In this document: one piece after another, positions 35,704 through 47,200 of the stretch
Position numbering within the stretch: the stretch's first letter is position 1
How the letters are laid out: each line of letters opens with the position of its first letter
Assembly (NCBI GenBank): GCA_042854365.1
Contig: AP031437.1
Location: forward strand, 2,976,001 to 3,040,000
Length of the DNA stretch: 64,000 nucleotides
From: Anaeromassilibacillus sp001305115
GTDB lineage: Bacteria; Bacillota; Clostridia; Oscillospirales; Acutalibacteraceae
Direction of reading: 5' to 3'
Notes under the pieces: model-generated
Databases searched by the model: none
Seen by the model: only the letters and a program-made list of their open reading frames with translations
What the model was told of the DNA's origin: nothing
Translations under genes and position numbers: made by a program

Positions 35704-36215
35704 TTTCAATGAAAGTGTAACGTCAAGGAGTGGGACGGCTCTTACGAGACTGTTATCGATCTGCCAGGACGGAAGGAAAGAGAGGTCTATGTATCCCCGC
35801 AGAATGGTTATTCGACGATCTGTGTGGCCAAGGAATTGGATAAGAATGAAGTCAGACGTTATAGGCTATCAGGAACATTATAGCGGCGTATACCGCGGCG
35901 GTTATTCTATGGGCGATATATCTGACGGAGGCAGTACCCAAAGTCCCGGAATGCCCGGAATCACAGTGCAATTCAACAAACAGTCCTTTACGCATACATA
36001 AAGCCAGTCACAACCACCGGCAAACATCTAAAGAGGCTGGGAACTTTATTCCCGCTTGCATCCCTACTCCACAGCCCGTAAACAGGCATTGGCGGTTCTA
36101 ACGGCAACCTTCTATCATCAAAAGGTTGTTGCCAGCGGCTTGCTTCGCTCGATGCTTGAAGCGAAGGCTTTTTTACGGGAACCTTCCACCGGTTCTTCTG
36201 GAAGATCTAACCAAC
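35704..36215. other. Intergenic debris between GH2 fragment and GH2 gene
   Basis: About 510 bp without an assigned gene. A plus-strand frame (35789-36001) contains YQEHYSGVYRGGYSMGDISD and a Gly/Ser-rich tail, but has no family I recognise. A hairpin with T-run lies near 36140-36176. Confidence 0.35.
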
Positions 36216-36261
36216 AGAAGGGGATACCTCCGCAGAATAGTCTGCGAGGGTATCCCCTTCT
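36216..36261. terminator. Terminator downstream of GH2 operon
   Basis: Near-perfect stem agaaggggatacc...ggtatccccttct with an inner G/C helix, 73 bp beyond the stop of the minus-strand GH2 gene. Confidence 0.75.
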
Positions 36262-36333
36262 TATATATGTACTATATGTACATTTCTTCCGGTCTGCCCC
36301 TACAGGAAAAGTCCTTTGGGTATGACCACTTTT

Positions 36334-39300
36334 TTACTGCATCGCTTTCTTGATGAGGAACAAATCATGGGCATCCAGCGCCCCATCCCCATTCATGTCT
36401 GCACTGAGCAACTCAATTTGTTCGAAGGAACGATTTCCTACAATGGCTTCACGCATAAGCTGCACATCGGACTCATTTACAATGCCATCCGGGTTGATAT
36501 CGCCCAGAAGTGCCACGCTCATGCGGTCCTCTTCGGTGCCGTTCACACGCAGGATCACGATGTAGCCGGAGACCAGCGTCGAATCCTCGTCGATGGAGCC
36601 GCCGGTCGCCTCCATAAATTCCAATGTACCGCCTTCTACGGGCTTGAGCATTGCTGCGATGTCCTCGGTCGTCGCTCCTGCCGGGACATTGTAGAGGATC
36701 TTGGTATCGCCGTCGGTTGTAATCTTTGCATCCGAATCCTCTGCAACTTCAAACTGCGGTTTTGATGGTTCTGTGCTTTCGACCAGCAATTTTGCGTCCG
36801 CCCAAACGGTATTGCAGCGGCCATTGTTGCCCGTGGTCAGTTCGGCAAGCAGGGTCAGCTTTGTCACGCCTGTCACATCGACGTCGACATACTGCGCATT
36901 GGTGTTCTTTCCCTTTATCTCATCGGAAGCAAAGATCTCCTTTCCATCGGCCAGGACGCGGAAAACAACGCCCTTTACGTCCTGCGCACGGTCTTTGTCT
37001 TCGATTCCTACCCAAGCCTGGAAACGTGTCGCATTGAGTCCGGTCAAATCATAGACCACCTCGGAGGCGGCATGAGCCGCCAAACCTTTGTCAAACGCAG
37101 TCTTGACACCGTCGGGATATACCGTGATCTTACCACCCTGCAGGTTGGCATCCTTGGTAAAGTTCCCATAGCCGACCTTTGCGGATTCTTCCTCGACATC
37201 GGAGAGATAGAGCTCCGAGCCTTCGGCGCGCACCTTGACCTTCGCATCAGCCCAGACAGTCTGGCAGTTGCCGTTCGAGCTGGTAGTCAAATCGGCAAGC
37301 AGGGTCAGCGTGCTTGCGCCGCTGATGTCCACATCGACATATTCCGCGTTGCTTCCGCTTCCCTTCATCTCCTTGGAGACGAACTTCTCTTCGCCGTCGA
37401 CCAACACGCGGAATTTCACACCGCGCACCTTGTTGTTGCGGTTGACTCCGTCGATGCCGACCCACGCCTGGAAGCGCTCTGCATCGAGACCGGACAAATC
37501 GTAAACGACCTTGGAGGCGGCGTGGGCGGTGATGCCCTTGTCGTAGGAGACCTTGGAGCCATCCTGATAGACGCTGATCTTGTCACCATCCAGGTTGGCG
37601 TCCTTGGTAAAGGTTCCATAGCCGACTTCTGCGGAGGTTTCCTCTAAATCGGAAAGATAAACATACTCATTGAAGATAAAGTCCACCGTGTAGACACGCT
37701 GATACCCACTCGCACTGGTGGCTGTTACCGTCGCCTGTCCTGGAACCGCATCCGCCTGCTGAATTTCGATGGTTACATCATCGTTTGCCGCGGTTGCTGT
37801 AACCTGTGGGATTCCTGCGGACGGGCTCTTGCGGGAAATATAGGTGAGAATATCGCTGTTAAATCCATCAATGGATTCGCCGTCAATCTGGATGTCCGTA
37901 ACCAAGGTGGTGTTGTCCGGCAGATTGACTTTGCTTTCCTGCATCAGCTGTTCGGTAGACGCATTGCTGATCGGCTTCATACGGAACTGATAGGTGTAAG
38001 AACGGTCGGTCGGCAATGTATACTGCTCCAGTGTCTCTGGGCCACAGCTTCCGCTGCCCAGGCCCATCTGATACTGGTCGATCGTGACGACCGTATTCTC
38101 GGTTCCTTCCATATTGTACGGATGTTTTGCCTGTTCCATATCCTCCTGGGTATAGTGCAGGGCGCTGACTTCGATCACATCCTGCGCATCAAAGAGCAGG
38201 CCATTTCCGGATTCATTGGTAATCGCCAGCCAGCGAGTGTCCGTCTTATTGCCAGTCTCCTGCGGCTTGACAAAATCGGTATACTGTTCGCTGACCGTGC
38301 TATCGTATACGCCGATGTCATAGCCCCACTTGCGGTCCCAGTAGCTGTCGGATTCGCCGCGGCCATACCACTGCATATTCTCGTAACCCGCTGGCATCTG
38401 CAAACGCATACCGACGCGCAGCAGGTTGTTCATGGAGCTGTTCGGCATCAGAGTGCTGCGTACAAGCACATTCCCGTCCGAATAGACGGTAAAGGTGGAG
38501 GCATACTGCGAATCTGCCGCCGACGGCATCGTCATATTCACCGTGATAATGACCTTCTTTTCCTCCTGGAACACGCTGAAACCGGTGACCTTTGCGTCTT
38601 TCACTGCATTCTGCCACTTCGCGTCGTGGGAGGTCTTGGCATCGTTGTCCGTGATGGCACGCCAGAAGTTCGGCTCCAGCGGCTCTGCCAGCAGTTCTTC
38701 GCCGTTGGCGACATAGGAAGTAAGCTTGCCGCTTTCCTTGTCAAAAACAACGCGGAAGGCATCATTTTCAATGGTGAGCGTCGTATCGGTATCCTGTACC
38801 TGCCCCTCGGTAAACGCCGGCATATTGCTCTCGTCCAATTCGGGCAGATTGTCCTCCTGGACATCGTATGCAAACTGTTCGGTTGCGACCTCGTGGCCTG
38901 CATCCGCCCACCAGCAGTCTTCTTTTGTAGTGAAACGGATATTCAGGAAGCACTCCTCGCCGGGCTGTAGGTTAGCCGGCGCAGTATAGCCTTCCAGGGT
39001 GATGTCCACCGTCTCTTGCGGAGGAACATCCACGGACTGAGTATTGTGCGCAACAGGTTTGCCATCGCGGATCAATTCCCAGGTCATGTCGTATTCGTTT
39101 GCATTGGTATCGATGTATTCATTGTCGATGGTAATAACGCCCGCCTCCAGATCCTTTGCCGTCATCTGGAAGGACTGGTAAACCTTCTTGACTTCATACA
39201 TGGCCGGATGAATGGTACGGTCCGGCGCAATAATGCCATTGACGCAGAAATTGTTTTTGCCGGTGTAGACATCCCAGTCGCCGTCATAAGCCCAATAGGT

Positions 39301-41172
39301 CTCGCCGGGCTCCGCGCCGGGAATCTGGGTGTTGATCGACTGGTCCGCCCAGTCCCAAATCCAACCGCCCTGGAGGTTCGGATACTTACGGATGATGTCC
39401 CAATAGTCCTTCAAAGCGCCTGTGCTGTTGCCCATCGAATGGTCATATTCGCACATGACATACGGGGATTTGCCGCTCTTACCTTTCTTTTCCACGTCCG
39501 TGTAAGCGGGATACATATTCGACTCCATGTCGACATATTCGCTGTCGTTCCAGCCCTGGTAGTGGATCAGGCGAGTCGGGTCGTTTTCATCAAAATATTG
39601 GAGCATGCCTTCCAGGGACTTGCCCGTGCCCACCTCGTTGCCAGGGGACCACATCAGAATGCAGGGATAGTTTTTATCGCGCTCCAACATGCTGACTGCA
39701 CGCTCTTTACAAGCGACTACGTAACCAGGAATATCGCCGGGCACACCGGGGTTCAGCCGGCGGCCATTGTGAGACTCATTGTTCGCCTCATCCATCACAT
39801 AGATACCGTATTTGTCGCACAACTCATAGAAATACGGGTCGTCCGGATAGTGCGAAGTACGCACGGAATTCAAATTGTACTGCTTGAGCAACTTGATGTC
39901 CGCTTCCATCTCCTCACGGGAAAGGTGGCGGCCGGTTTCAGGCGACATCTCGCCGCGGTTTACACCCTTGAAATAAACCGGTTCCCCATTCAAAACCATC
40001 TGTGCATTGTTGGTATCATCATTGATAATCCCAAACTCACGGAAACCGACGTTGACCGCTGTGCTCTCCACCTCTTCGCCGCCACGCATAAGCGAAATGG
40101 TCATGCGGTAGAGGTTCGGATGCTCTGCGTTCCACTTGAGCGGGTTCTCAAAATGGCCCGTCAGGTTGACAACCGCCTTATGATCTTCAAAAGCAGGCGC
40201 ATCCGCTGTCATCGGGTCACCCACAGGGTTCCCTTCCGCATCGTAGAGCTGGGCCTCTACCGTAAGGCCCGCTGTATCCGCATCTTCAAAGCTGCGCAGC
40301 TCCACCTCCGTGTTCAGATCCGCATCCACATATTCGTCGTCCAGATCAGTGACAACGGTAAAGTCGCGAATCTCGACGTCGTCCTTGGAGAACAGATACA
40401 CATCGCGGTAAATACCGGACAGACGAATGCCGTCCTGGTTCTCAATCCAGCTGCCGTCGCTCCAACGGAACACCTCCACTGTCACGACATTTTCCGCACC
40501 CTCTGTGAAATCGAGTGCATCGGTGATGTTAAATTCCTGCCGGGCAGTCATGTCCTCGCCATAGCCGATCTTCTGGCCATTGACGTATAGATACATGGCG
40601 TCCTCGACGCCCTCAAAGGTGATAAATACCTGACGTCCCTGCCATGCGGAGACATCCGGCAGAACCTTGCGGTAGGTGCCGACGGGGTTAAAGTTGGTCG
40701 GCGCTTCGCCGGTCTTGATGTTCTTGTCCTTGGAATTATACTTCCAAGGGTAATCCTGGTTGGCATAGATGGGTTCATCGTATTTGAAACTGCCATCCTC
40801 ATTTTTCACAGTCTGCCAACTCAGCGGTACTGTGATGTCATCCCAGCCGCTGTCGTCATAATCAGCGTCTGCAAAGGCGCCGTCCTTCTGGCTAATTCGG
40901 TCGGCAGGTTTTTCTGCCCAACTAAATTTCCAGTCGTCGCCGTTGAGCAGCTTGTAATAAGCCGACTGCGCCGGGTCATTCTCCTGAGCCTTTTCCTCGG
41001 TCTCGTACGGATAGGCCGTGGCGCGGGCGGGTTCCCGGTTTACCTGGACTACTTCCGGCTGCCCGTTCCACTCGCTGCTGTCATCGGACAGCACAGCGAA
41101 TGCCGAAATGCCCGCAGCCGACAGGGAAATCGCGCCTGCCAAAATGCCGGCAACCAATTTCTTTAGTTTCAT
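36334..41172 (-). CDS. Secreted GH2 beta-galactosidase-type enzyme with two NPCBM domains and a dockerin
   Basis: 1612 residues. Signal peptide 1-26; GH2 sugar-binding and Ig domains to about 380; TIM barrel with acid/base Glu513 (WSPGNEVGTG) and nucleophile Glu575 (VMCEYDHSMGN); a LacZ-type small-chain domain to about 1060; an Ig-like linker; two NPCBM-like domains (about 1168-1310 and 1320-1460, starting YLSDLEETSAEVGYG and YLSDVEEESAKVGYG). The C-terminus is a type I dockerin with two Ca-binding F-hand repeats (LGDINPDGIVNESDVQLMRE and DMNGDGALDAHDLFLIKKAM). The neighbour on the same strand upstream carries a cohesin. It is likely extracellular and active on beta-galactosides in host or dietary glycans. 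A 627-bp piece is duplicated downstream. Confidence 0.92.
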   Translation of the reverse strand: MKLKKLVAGILAGAISLSAAGISAFAVLSDDSSEWNGQPEVVQVNREPARATAYPYETEEKAQENDPAQSAYYKLLNGDDWKFSWAEKPADRISQKDGAFADADYDDSGWDDITVPLSWQTVKNEDGSFKYDEPIYANQDYPWKYNSKDKNIKTGEAPTNFNPVGTYRKVLPDVSAWQGRQVFITFEGVEDAMYLYVNGQKIGYGEDMTARQEFNITDALDFTEGAENVVTVEVFRWSDGSWIENQDGIRLSGIYRDVYLFSKDDVEIRDFTVVTDLDDEYVDADLNTEVELRSFEDADTAGLTVEAQLYDAEGNPVGDPMTADAPAFEDHKAVVNLTGHFENPLKWNAEHPNLYRMTISLMRGGEEVESTAVNVGFREFGIINDDTNNAQMVLNGEPVYFKGVNRGEMSPETGRHLSREEMEADIKLLKQYNLNSVRTSHYPDDPYFYELCDKYGIYVMDEANNESHNGRRLNPGVPGDIPGYVVACKERAVSMLERDKNYPCILMWSPGNEVGTGKSLEGMLQYFDENDPTRLIHYQGWNDSEYVDMESNMYPAYTDVEKKGKSGKSPYVMCEYDHSMGNSTGALKDYWDIIRKYPNLQGGWIWDWADQSINTQIPGAEPGETYWAYDGDWDVYTGKNNFCVNGIIAPDRTIHPAMYEVKKVYQSFQMTAKDLEAGVITIDNEYIDTNANEYDMTWELIRDGKPVAHNTQSVDVPPQETVDITLEGYTAPANLQPGEECFLNIRFTTKEDCWWADAGHEVATEQFAYDVQEDNLPELDESNMPAFTEGQVQDTDTTLTIENDAFRVVFDKESGKLTSYVANGEELLAEPLEPNFWRAITDNDAKTSHDAKWQNAVKDAKVTGFSVFQEEKKVIITVNMTMPSAADSQYASTFTVYSDGNVLVRSTLMPNSSMNNLLRVGMRLQMPAGYENMQWYGRGESDSYWDRKWGYDIGVYDSTVSEQYTDFVKPQETGNKTDTRWLAITNESGNGLLFDAQDVIEVSALHYTQEDMEQAKHPYNMEGTENTVVTIDQYQMGLGSGSCGPETLEQYTLPTDRSYTYQFRMKPISNASTEQLMQESKVNLPDNTTLVTDIQIDGESIDGFNSDILTYISRKSPSAGIPQVTATAANDDVTIEIQQADAVPGQATVTATSASGYQRVYTVDFIFNEYVYLSDLEETSAEVGYGTFTKDANLDGDKISVYQDGSKVSYDKGITAHAASKVVYDLSGLDAERFQAWVGIDGVNRNNKVRGVKFRVLVDGEEKFVSKEMKGSGSNAEYVDVDISGASTLTLLADLTTSSNGNCQTVWADAKVKVRAEGSELYLSDVEEESAKVGYGNFTKDANLQGGKITVYPDGVKTAFDKGLAAHAASEVVYDLTGLNATRFQAWVGIEDKDRAQDVKGVVFRVLADGKEIFASDEIKGKNTNAQYVDVDVTGVTKLTLLAELTTGNNGRCNTVWADAKLLVESTEPSKPQFEVAEDSDAKITTDGDTKILYNVPAGATTEDIAAMLKPVEGGTLEFMEATGGSIDEDSTLVSGYIVILRVNGTEEDRMSVALLGDINPDGIVNESDVQLMREAIVGNRSFEQIELLSADMNGDGALDAHDLFLIKKAMQ

Positions 41173-41221
41173 AAGGCTTCTCCTTTCACTCCATGCAACT
41201 CAAGTCGCTAAAATCTCCCGG

Positions 41222-41246
41222 AAGGGCGCGCGCAACGCGCGCCCTT
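41222..41246. other. G/C hairpin between the two GH2 genes
   Basis: Perfect 11-bp arms (aagggcgcgcg, loop caa) in the 111-bp gap. No clean U-run follows on the minus strand, so it may be a processing or attenuation site setting the ratio of the two enzymes rather than a full terminator. Confidence 0.55.
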
Positions 41247-41283
41247 GGGGAATTTTATCAATACTGTCACCGAATCATGCGTT

Positions 41284-44200
41284 TTAACCGATGGTGACAA
41301 CGCAATGACGAACCGGGTTCTGTCCGGGCAAAGTGGTGTAGACGCCCGTGCTCTCGCCCGGTTTTCCGGTTGCATAGACGCGGAAGTAATAATCATTGCC
41401 GATCTGCGCAATAAATTGCGTCTTGAGCACACTGCCATTGCCCACGGTGAAGCTCGGCATTACATTTGAGCCGTTCAGTACCGTCATCTTGAAGCAATAT
41501 GCGCTGCCTCTGGTCAATGTGAACGGCATCGTCGTATCGCAACGAACCGATGTCTGCTCTGCGACGGACTGCGCTGCGTTGACAACCGGATTGGCTGTGG
41601 CAGTTCCGGAAGCTCCATATGTGTTGCTGCTATTGCTGGAGGAGGAACCCTTCCCGCTGTTCTGTGTTTTCTTCTTGAGGTTCTTTTCTGCCAAGAGCGC
41701 TGCATCCTGTGCGGCTACCAATTCCTCCGGCGTTGCATTGGACTTATCCAAAACCGCTGCCAGATTCTTTTTCGCCGCCGTGAACGCTGCTGCGCTGGAT
41801 GCGGTATAGCCGCTCAAATCCTTGGACTCCATACGGTTGAGAAGTGCCTCAAGTTCCGCACGGCTGGGAATCTTGCGCAGGTTCGCCATTGCTTCTGTCA
41901 GGGCCTTCGCCGCAGCGTCAACTTCTTCCTGCGTTGCATCCCGATCAATATCCCGCGCAGCATTCAAAGCACCAATAAATTCCTGCTTGCCGTCGTCGAG
42001 ATACGCATCCAGATTTTCTTCGATCCCTTCTGCCTTCGCAAGCGCCGTATCAAGCGCCGTACGGTCGGCCGTTCCGGCCAGATGCATCAACGCATCATAG
42101 AGCGCTTGGCACGCCTTGTCCACATCGTTCTGCACCGCGTTGTCGTCATTAGACGTTTTGATTGCCTCGTCGAGCGCTGTCTGGAGAGCCGCCCAAGTGT
42201 CCGACGTATAGTCGTTTTCGTCCAGCGTTTCTGCCAGAGCAATCAGATCGTCCAGCCTGGTCTTGTCGCCCGGCTCAAATTCCAGGTAGTGCAGGGCGTC
42301 CATAAGGGCGCTCCAAGCCTCGTTGATCGCATCCTGTGTGGCTGCCGGGTCTTCGTTGACCTCATTTGCCTTATCAAACGCTTTCTGGAACTTCTCCTGT
42401 ACCGCCGGTACCAGATTGTCGGTATCGCCCGCATCGATACGCTCCTGTGCATAATCGATCACAGCCTGCAAGGTCAGCTTGCTGACCGTTTCAAAGGCAA
42501 AGGTGAGGGTTGGGTTCAGGGTATCCATGCTGCCTGTATACCGATAGGAGCCGCTGCCGATGATCTCCGGCTCGCCGCCATTGACCGTTACCGCACGGAA
42601 GGTTCTGCCTTCCACAGCCGGTGTAAAGTCGAATACGAGTTCCTCGCCATTTGCAACATCCTCCAGGGTATAAACGCCAAGCAGGTTTGCGATGGTCTGC
42701 TCTTCCCCGTCGATCCAGAGTTTGGCATCCTTGCCGCTAAAGGTTACCGTCAGATCAGCCGTCTCCGGCGCCGTCTGGCCCACGTGAACCGTCGCCTGCT
42801 GGAGTGCGCTGCCGATGTCGTTTCCGCTGATATTCAGAACAACAACATTGCCGATTTCAATGTCGTAATCCCCTTCTCCTGCCGCTTCGTCCACCTTAAA
42901 GGTTGCAGTGAACAGGCTGCTTGTATCAACCGGCAGTCCGTTTTCCAGATCGCCATCGTAAAGAATCGAAACTTTGTGTTCATCGTTATGGATACCGACT
43001 GTCAAGTTGCCGTCGATGTTTTCATTTGGAATCACTTCTTCACAGGTCAGTCCCTCCGGATAGGTGAGATCCATCTGTATAATACCAACTGGCTCCACCA
43101 GTTCGCCAAGGCCGCTTATGGAGTGCGTAACGGCGAACTCGCTGCCCGGTGCCACCGTTTCCGGCGCAGTCAGGCCCATTGTAATGGTCTGCTCCGGAAC
43201 TTCCTTTACATTTACAACGATGGAAGCCTTCACATCCTCGCTGTTCTTGACACCAGGAATCATGGTCAAGGTACCGGTGAGGGTCTGCTCGCCAGCGGAA
43301 TCTGCCTTATAGCCATCCTCATCCCAGACAACTGGGAGTTTTGTAGAGAGATCGCCTTCGAGGTTTGCAAGAACTTCCTTCGGGAGTTCCAAGTCCTCAA
43401 ACGCTGTGCCGGTAAATGCGTCTACCGCCGCCAACTCTTCCACACCTGTGACCAGCTTACCATTCGCTTCGCGCCCAGTGGAGTTGATCCAGAAGCCCTC
43501 TGTGCTGCCTGCCGGGAGGGAAATGCGCACATAGCGGGCCAGACCGGAGACTGCATCACTGGTCAAAGTCAAAGCCTCGCTGCCATCCATATGGTCCACT
43601 GCGGTCGTCCAGTTCACACCATCCACCGAAAGGTCGATGGTATAACGATGGGACTGTTCGCTGGTCCAGGACAGCTGTACATTGCTCATGTTGTACAGAC
43701 CGCCCGCATCAAAGTACCACCAGGGGGACTCATCGTCCGGAGACGGAATCCAGTATTTGGCCGGGTCTCCGTCGTTGCCATAGGCCGGGTCACTGCCCTC
43801 TGCGCTGGAACTCGCATAGGAAGGAACACCATAATCCAAGCGGGTTTCTTCCGCCGCCTCAGCGCCGTAGGCATAGAACTCGGCGATCTCCGTCCAGTCC
43901 TTTGTTCCGTCGCCCGCATACAGATTGTAAACGCGGAGGTAGCGGGCCTGCGTATCGACCTGGAGGGACGCCATCTTGTCCGGACCGCTGTAGTTCGCTA
44001 CATCCGTCCAACGGTTGCCGTCCATAGAACTCTGGAGAGTAAAGGTATGCATCAAAGTGCCGTTGCCCCAGACAAAGTCCACATCCACCTGGTTGATCTG
44101 ATAGACCTCGCCGAGGTCCACCTGCCAGTTGGCGGCACCCATGGCCGCATTGGTCCAGTAGGTGCTCGGATCACCATCTACTGCAGCGGAAGCCGGATGG

Positions 44201-47200
44201 CCGGCGCCTTCCTTGCTGGCGGTTGCATCCTTTCCAGCCGCTACGTTTGCATTGGTGCTTTCTCCTGTACCCTTGACCTCCAAAATACAGGGCCAAATGT
44301 TGGATGCCGGGCAATTCACATAAACGCGCACATACCGGCATTCCTGGTTGATTTCCTCCGTTACGCGCTGGACATTTTCGGTGTTGTTGCTGCGGTCTAC
44401 GACCACATCTTCCTGCGTGATGTCCGGGCTATCGGAGACAGCAATCTGATATTTATAATCCGTGTTCATCTCAAAGAGGATTTCCACACTCTCGAGTTTG
44501 TAGGTGTCGCCCATGTCCACCTGCCACCAGTGCGGCCCCACAGAGTCGTCGCTGGAATCGGTGACCTTTGCACACCACTTGGTGGTTTCGTCGCCGTCAT
44601 TGGCGCGTTCCGCCGCTTCTACTCCCAGCTGGCTGCTGGTGTTCTCACTGCTTGCGCTGGCAGGCTTGTTCAAGAACAAGTTTCCGGTCTCTACAGGCTT
44701 CACATAGTCCGCCTCGTCTGCATCGCCGCCTTCGGGAACTTCCGGCAAGCCTTCTACAGTCTCGGTCGGAATGGTGAGCGTCGCCGTGGTAAGGCCGTTC
44801 GAAGTTGCAGTCAGGGTAATATCGCCCGATCCGCGCTTGCTGCGCACCCAGATTCCCATCTGGCCGCCCAACATGGTGACCGTCTTAGTTTCCTGGCCTT
44901 CGTCGACCTCTGCTTTGTCGCCAATCACGAGGCCGGGGCCATCCACCGAGAAGGTGACGGCGTTATCCGCTGTATTGACCACAGTGCCATTTGCGTCCTT
45001 TACATCGACCCACACCAGCTTGGCGGTACTGCCGTCCAGCTTGAGAGGCTCGTCATTTTCCGCCTGAAGGGTAATCTGCGTCGCCTCTTCAGGAGCACGG
45101 CGGACATATTCCGCTGCTTTCTGGCCGTCGATGTAGCCTACCGCTGTAACGGTTCCCTCGCCCGGCGTATAATCGCTGAGATCAAAGGTAAACGGCGGGT
45201 GCTTGAGGTTTTCTGTGCTGATATATTTTCCTGCTCCGGAAGCCGGGTGATCCTTCGGGTTTCCGTCGCCATGCGGTCCCCACATCTGCGTGTCGGGCGT
45301 CTGTTTACCAATGGATTTTCCATTGACAAAAAGCTCTACCTCATCGCAGTTGCTGAACACACGAACCTGATCTGGGGAATCGGAGGCCCATGTATTCGCC
45401 ACAAAGACCATCGGGCCGCTCTCGATGCCGTATTCGCTCAGATCGACATCGGCGTCGCGCTGGCTCTGGACAAAGTATGCGCTGAATTTCGGGATGCGGT
45501 AGATGTCCACAATCCCGCAATAGGTCAGGTCGGTTGTATCAAAGCCTGCATAGTCGGCATACTGCCAGTAGGCATACGCGCCGCCCCAATCAAAGCTGCG
45601 GTTGAGCGCCATGGATTCCTGGAGATTGTCGCACTGAATCAGCATGCCCTCGTCGCCGCCCTTGAACTTTGTGTGCGCCGGTTCACGGGTCACACGGGTG
45701 GAAGAGGTGTAGCCGCCGTAGTTCCAATCACCGTATTCACTGACGATGACAGGCTTGTCGCTATAGGTCGCTGCATCGCCGATTACATTGGCCTGCGGAG
45801 TCCCTACGCCCATGTCGAAGACATTCCAGTATTTCCATCCTCCGGTGTAAATGCGGGAATCTCCATCTGTCGGGTATTCTTCATGGGAAATGCGCTGCAT
45901 TTCCTTTGCCCACGCCTCATTGTAACCACTCTCATTGAGGCTCGGCTCCCATGCGACGATGGAGCAGTAGTTGCGGTTGGTATGGAACATGTCGCGCAGT
46001 TCCTGATAAGTAGCATTCTTGAAACTGTCGGTGTTGTTAAACTGCTGCCAGCCGGAGAGGCAGTCGATCACAGCCACACCGTACTTGTCGCACGCCGCAT
46101 AAAACGCCGGGGAATGTGGATAGTGCGACATCCGAATGAAATCAAAGCCCCATTCCTTCAGACGGCGAACGTCCTCAAAAATGGAGTCGTCGGACTGGGC
46201 ATTGCCGAGCATTCCGATCTCAGAATGCATATTGGTGCCGTTGAGCTCCACATACTCGCCGTTGATATAGCAGCCGTCGCGTTTCCACTCCACCTTGCGG
46301 ATGCCATAAGTGGTTTCCAAGGAATCACGGACCGTATCGCCGGTCAGGACCGTGGTGCGCACCGTATAAAGCTCCGGCGTATTGATGGACCACAGGCGCG
46401 GATTTTCCACAACCAGTTTTTGGACGAACGCATGGCTCTCGCCTGCGGCAATCGTAGTGGTATCCTCTTTTGTGGCAACCACGCCGCCATCTTCATCCAC
46501 AATTTCCGTCTTGACCGTGGTGTCCTGTGCCTGTTCTCCCTCATTCTTGACGTCGGTCTGCGCCTGAACGGTCGCGCTCTCTTTGGTGACAGAAGGCGCT
46601 GTCAAGAAGATTCCGCCGCCCGCTGTTTTGTTTTCATAAACCGCATCGCTCACATGCAGTGGGTCCATGGTTGTGAGGTATACGTTCCGATACAGGCCGC
46701 CAAAGTATTGGAAGTCCGGATTGTTTTTACCAGGGTTAAAGGCTGCGTTCGGACGGGTATCAATGCGCACTGCGATTACGTTCTCTTCCCCATAAGCAAC
46801 CTTATCTGTGAGGTCGAAAACAAATGCAGTATATCCGCCCTGATGGGTTCCAACCTTTTCCCCATTTACCCACACCTCTGCCGCCTGCATCGCAGCTTCA
46901 AAGGTTATGTAGAGCTTTTTGCCCTGCATTTCCTCGGGAATGGTGAAATGCTTACGATACCAGAAGACCCCCAGATCCTCCTGGTAGTAGTTATCGGGGG
47001 TATAATGAATGGTGCTATGCGGCAGATTTACATAGAGCCAATCTTCGTCGTCGAAGTCGGCTGCATCTGCGCCGGTAACATCTCCTTCATAATACCGCCA
47101 GTCGTTGTTAAAATTGATTGTTTCTCTTCCAGGCTCTGCCGCGGAGTTGGACAACGTTACGCCATCGCCCTCTCCTAGGTCGGCCGCCCAAGCGTAGACG

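Noticed and set aside
39016..40590. A 524-residue plus-strand frame opposite the dockerin-bearing GH2 gene
   Set aside because: Shadow of the GH2 coding strand; low-complexity His/Arg/Val composition and no recognisable domain.
42082..47178. A 1698-residue plus-strand open frame opposite the cohesin-bearing GH2 gene
   Set aside because: It mirrors the codon bias of the minus-strand GH2 gene, has no ribosome site or domain resemblance, and the minus-strand protein has clear signal peptide, catalytic and module sequences.
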